Source: Polaromonas sp. AET17H-212 (GTDB lineage: Bacteria > Pseudomonadota > Gammaproteobacteria > Burkholderiales > Burkholderiaceae_C). Taken from it: 64,000 nt of DNA. Below, piece after piece: positions 62,331 to 64,000 of this stretch (position 1 is its first letter; each line of letters begins with the position of its first letter). A program made the position numbers and the translations under genes. The stretch covers positions 1 to 64,000 of the forward strand of contig NZ_NBZW01000011.1 of NCBI RefSeq assembly GCF_002379085.1. The letters are read 5' to 3'. The notes below the pieces were generated by a model. The model did not search any database, was not told the origin of the DNA, and saw nothing but the letters and a program-made list of their open reading frames with translations.

Positions 62331-63965
62331 TTACATGCGGAAGACGCCGAACTTCGGCTCAGGAATCGGGGCGTTCAGGCTGGCGCGCAGGCCCAGCGCC
62401 AGCACGCGGCGCGTGTCGGCCGGGTCGATCACGCCGTCGTCCCAGAGCCGGGCGCTCGAGTAATACGGGTGCGACTGGTGTTCGAACTGGTCCAGCATCG
62501 GTTGCTTGAAGGCCTTTTCTTCGTCGGCGCTCCAGCTGCCGCCCTTGGCCTCGATCGCGTCGCGCCGCACGCTGGCCAGCACGGAAGAGGCCTGCTCGCC
62601 GCCCATGACACAGATGCGCGCGTTCGGCCACATCCACAAAAAGCGCGGGCTGTAGGCGCGGCCGCACATGCCGTAGTTGCCGGCGCCGAAGCTGCCGCCG
62701 ATGATGATGGTGAACTTGGGCACTTGGGCCGTGGCCACGGCCATCACCATCTTGGCGCCGTGGCGCGCAATGCCTTCGGCCTCGTACTTGCGCCCGACCA
62801 TGAAGCCGGTGATGTTCTGCAGGAACACCAGCGGGATCTTGCGCTGGCAGCACAGCTCGATGAAGTGCGCGCCCTTTTGCGCCGACTCGCTGAACAGGAT
62901 GCCGTTGTTGGCGATGATGCCGACCGACATGCCCTCGATGTGCGCAAAGCCGGTCACCAGCGTGCTGCCGAAGCGCGCCTTGAACTCGTCGAACTCGCTG
63001 CCGTCGACGATGCGGGCAATGATCTCGCGCACGTCGTAGGGCTTGCGGGTGTCGGTGGGCACCACGCCGTAGACCTCGTCTGCTGCATATTCAGGAGCAC
63101 GCGGCGCGCGGTTGGCAAGGACTTCAGGCACTTTTCTATTGAAATTGGCGTTCAGGTTGCCCACCGCCGAGCGCGCCAGCGCCAGCGCGTGCGCGTCGTT
63201 CTGCGCCAGGTAGTCGGCCACGCCCGACAGGCGGGTGTGCACATCGCCGCCGCCCAGGTCTTCGGCGGTGACGATCTCGCCGGTGGCGGCTTTCACCAGC
63301 GGCGGGCCGCCCAAAAAGATGGTGCCCTGGTTCTTGACGATGATGGTTTCGTCGCTCATGGCCGGCACATAGGCGCCGCCGGCCGTGCAACTGCCCATGA
63401 CCACGGCGATCTGCGCAATGCCCTGCGCGCTCATGTTGGCCTGGTTGTAGAAGATGCGGCCGAAATGGTCGCGGTCGGGAAACACCTCGTCCTGGTTCGG
63501 CAGGTTGGCGCCGCCCGAATCCACCAGGTAAATGCAGGGCAGGCGGTTTTGCTGCGCCACTTCCTGCGCGCGCAAATGCTTTTTGACCGTCATCGGGTAG
63601 TAGGTGCCGCCCTTCACGGTCGCGTCGTTGCAGACGATCATGCAGTCCACGCCGTTGACCCGGCCAATGCCGGTGATCACGCCGGCGCAGGGCGCGCTGT
63701 CGCTGCCGTCACGGTCGGGGTACATCGCCAGCGCCGCCAGCGGTGCCAGCTCCAGGAAGGGCGTGCCCGGGTCCAGCAGCATCTGCACCCGTTCGCGCGG
63801 CGGCAGCTTGCCGCGCGCCACGTGTTTGGCCCGGGCGGCTTCACCGCCGCCGGCAGCGGCCTTGGCCACCTGCAGCTTCAGGTCGTCCACCAGCGCGCGC
63901 ATGGCGGCGGCATTGGCCTGAAAGTCGGCCGAGCGGGCGTTGAGTTTTGTCTCCAGAACAGGCAT
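62331..63965 (-). CDS. liuB: 3-methylcrotonyl-CoA carboxylase, carboxyltransferase beta subunit
   Basis: 544 residues. Carboxyltransferase marks: [80 protein letters not shown], and the C-terminal [15 protein letters not shown]. It moves the carboxyl from biotin to methylcrotonyl-CoA. ATG at 63965 with GAGGAA before it. Residues ~275-294 are encoded by a dispersed repeat. The acyl-CoA dehydrogenase starts 19 bases on. Upstream liu genes would lie outside the window. Confidence 0.95.
   Translation of the reverse strand: MPVLETKLNARSADFQANAAAMRALVDDLKLQVAKAAAGGGEAARAKHVARGKLPPRERVQMLLDPGTPFLELAPLAALAMYPDRDGSDSAPCAGVITGIGRVNGVDCMIVCNDATVKGGTYYPMTVKKHLRAQEVAQQNRLPCIYLVDSGGANLPNQDEVFPDRDHFGRIFYNQANMSAQGIAQIAVVMGSCTAGGAYVPAMSDETIIVKNQGTIFLGGPPLVKAATGEIVTAEDLGGGDVHTRLSGVADYLAQNDAHALALARSAVGNLNANFNRKVPEVLANRAPRAPEYAADEVYGVVPTDTRKPYDVREIIARIVDGSEFDEFKARFGSTLVTGFAHIEGMSVGIIANNGILFSESAQKGAHFIELCCQRKIPLVFLQNITGFMVGRKYEAEGIARHGAKMVMAVATAQVPKFTIIIGGSFGAGNYGMCGRAYSPRFLWMWPNARICVMGGEQASSVLASVRRDAIEAKGGSWSADEEKAFKQPMLDQFEHQSHPYYSSARLWDDGVIDPADTRRVLALGLRASLNAPIPEPKFGVFRM
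63085..63140 (+). repeat. Dispersed ~60 bp repeat, copy 12 (inside liuB, antisense)
   Basis: Reads GCATATTCAGGAGCACGCGG, then CGCGCGGTTGGCAAGGACTTC, then AGGCACTTTTCTATTG. TTCAGGAGC matches the copy at 37170, and AGGCACTTTT the usual right end. It lies where the host protein reads [20 protein letters not shown]. Confidence 0.6.
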
Positions 63966-64000
63966 AGATTCCTCACAGCGGCGCGGGCGGCCGCGCATGG

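Overview
The window looks like chromosomal DNA of a Comamonadaceae-type betaproteobacterium (Polaromonas/Rhodoferax/Variovorax relatives). It is GC-rich, with densely packed, often overlapping genes. It has betaproteobacterial neighbourhoods (phoH-ybeY, rplM-rpsI, ahcY-tlyA-metF with an SAH riboswitch, a PaaR-type operator before paaABCDE, a liu leucine cluster), a double-length UvrA, and a dispersed ~60 bp repeat of a type I associate with this family. The genus is an inference from recognition, not a search result.

Layout. 0.2-8.9 kb: MidA-like methyltransferase, pteridine-reductase-like SDR, folB, ttcA, a DUF4136 lipoprotein, histidine phosphatase, a DSD1-type PLP enzyme, a sterol-desaturase/lysoplasmalogenase fusion, a small protein and a 2OG-oxygenase-like protein. 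8.9-9.86 kb: an AT-richer island with a GFA-family gene in an integron-cassette-like frame, interrupted by UGA at a conserved Cys. 9.86-14.9 kb (minus): ABC exporter ATPase, permease and adaptor, then ruvB and ruvA. 15-23.2 kb: phoH, ybeY, an EF-hand/M23 protein, dtd, CDF transporter, tyrS, an M23 endopeptidase and anmK. 23.2-27.8 kb (minus): erpA, bactofilin, DUF6776-like protein, rpsI, rplM and a Ser/Thr kinase. 28-33.3 kb: rlmJ, a decayed receiver/kinase remnant, then paaABCDE. 33.4-36.9 kb (minus): hypothetical gene, cyanide-insensitive-type bd oxidase and a GbsR/MarR regulator in one operon. 37.2-41.5 kb (minus): rlpA-like, metF, tlyA, ahcY with riboswitch. 41.5-53 kb: HAD phosphatase, DUF4399 protein, double UvrA, orphan amino-acid binding protein, two small hypotheticals and an MHS-type transporter. 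53.2-64 kb (minus): a leucine/isovalerate degradation cluster (both methylcrotonyl-CoA carboxylase subunits, hydratase, acyl-CoA dehydrogenase, HMG-CoA lyase) with accessory genes.

How the genes work together. PaaABCE makes the ring epoxide of phenylacetyl-CoA and PaaD matures the epoxidase. MCC, the enoyl-CoA hydratase and HMG-CoA lyase take methylcrotonyl-CoA to acetoacetate and acetyl-CoA. AhcY and MetF serve the methyl cycle, with SAH sensed by RNA. M23 peptidase, AnmK, RlpA and bactofilin are all envelope-related.

Most notable for discovery: about 12 copies of the ~60 bp imperfect palindromic repeat, most of them inside reading frames. One appears to supply the ribosome binding site and start codon of a lipoprotein gene, one sits at a two-domain fusion junction, and one forms an inter-domain linker. 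Also notable are the cassette-like GFA relic and the fusion of two enzyme families linked to ether lipids. No tRNA, rRNA, CRISPR array, IS element or prophage was seen.
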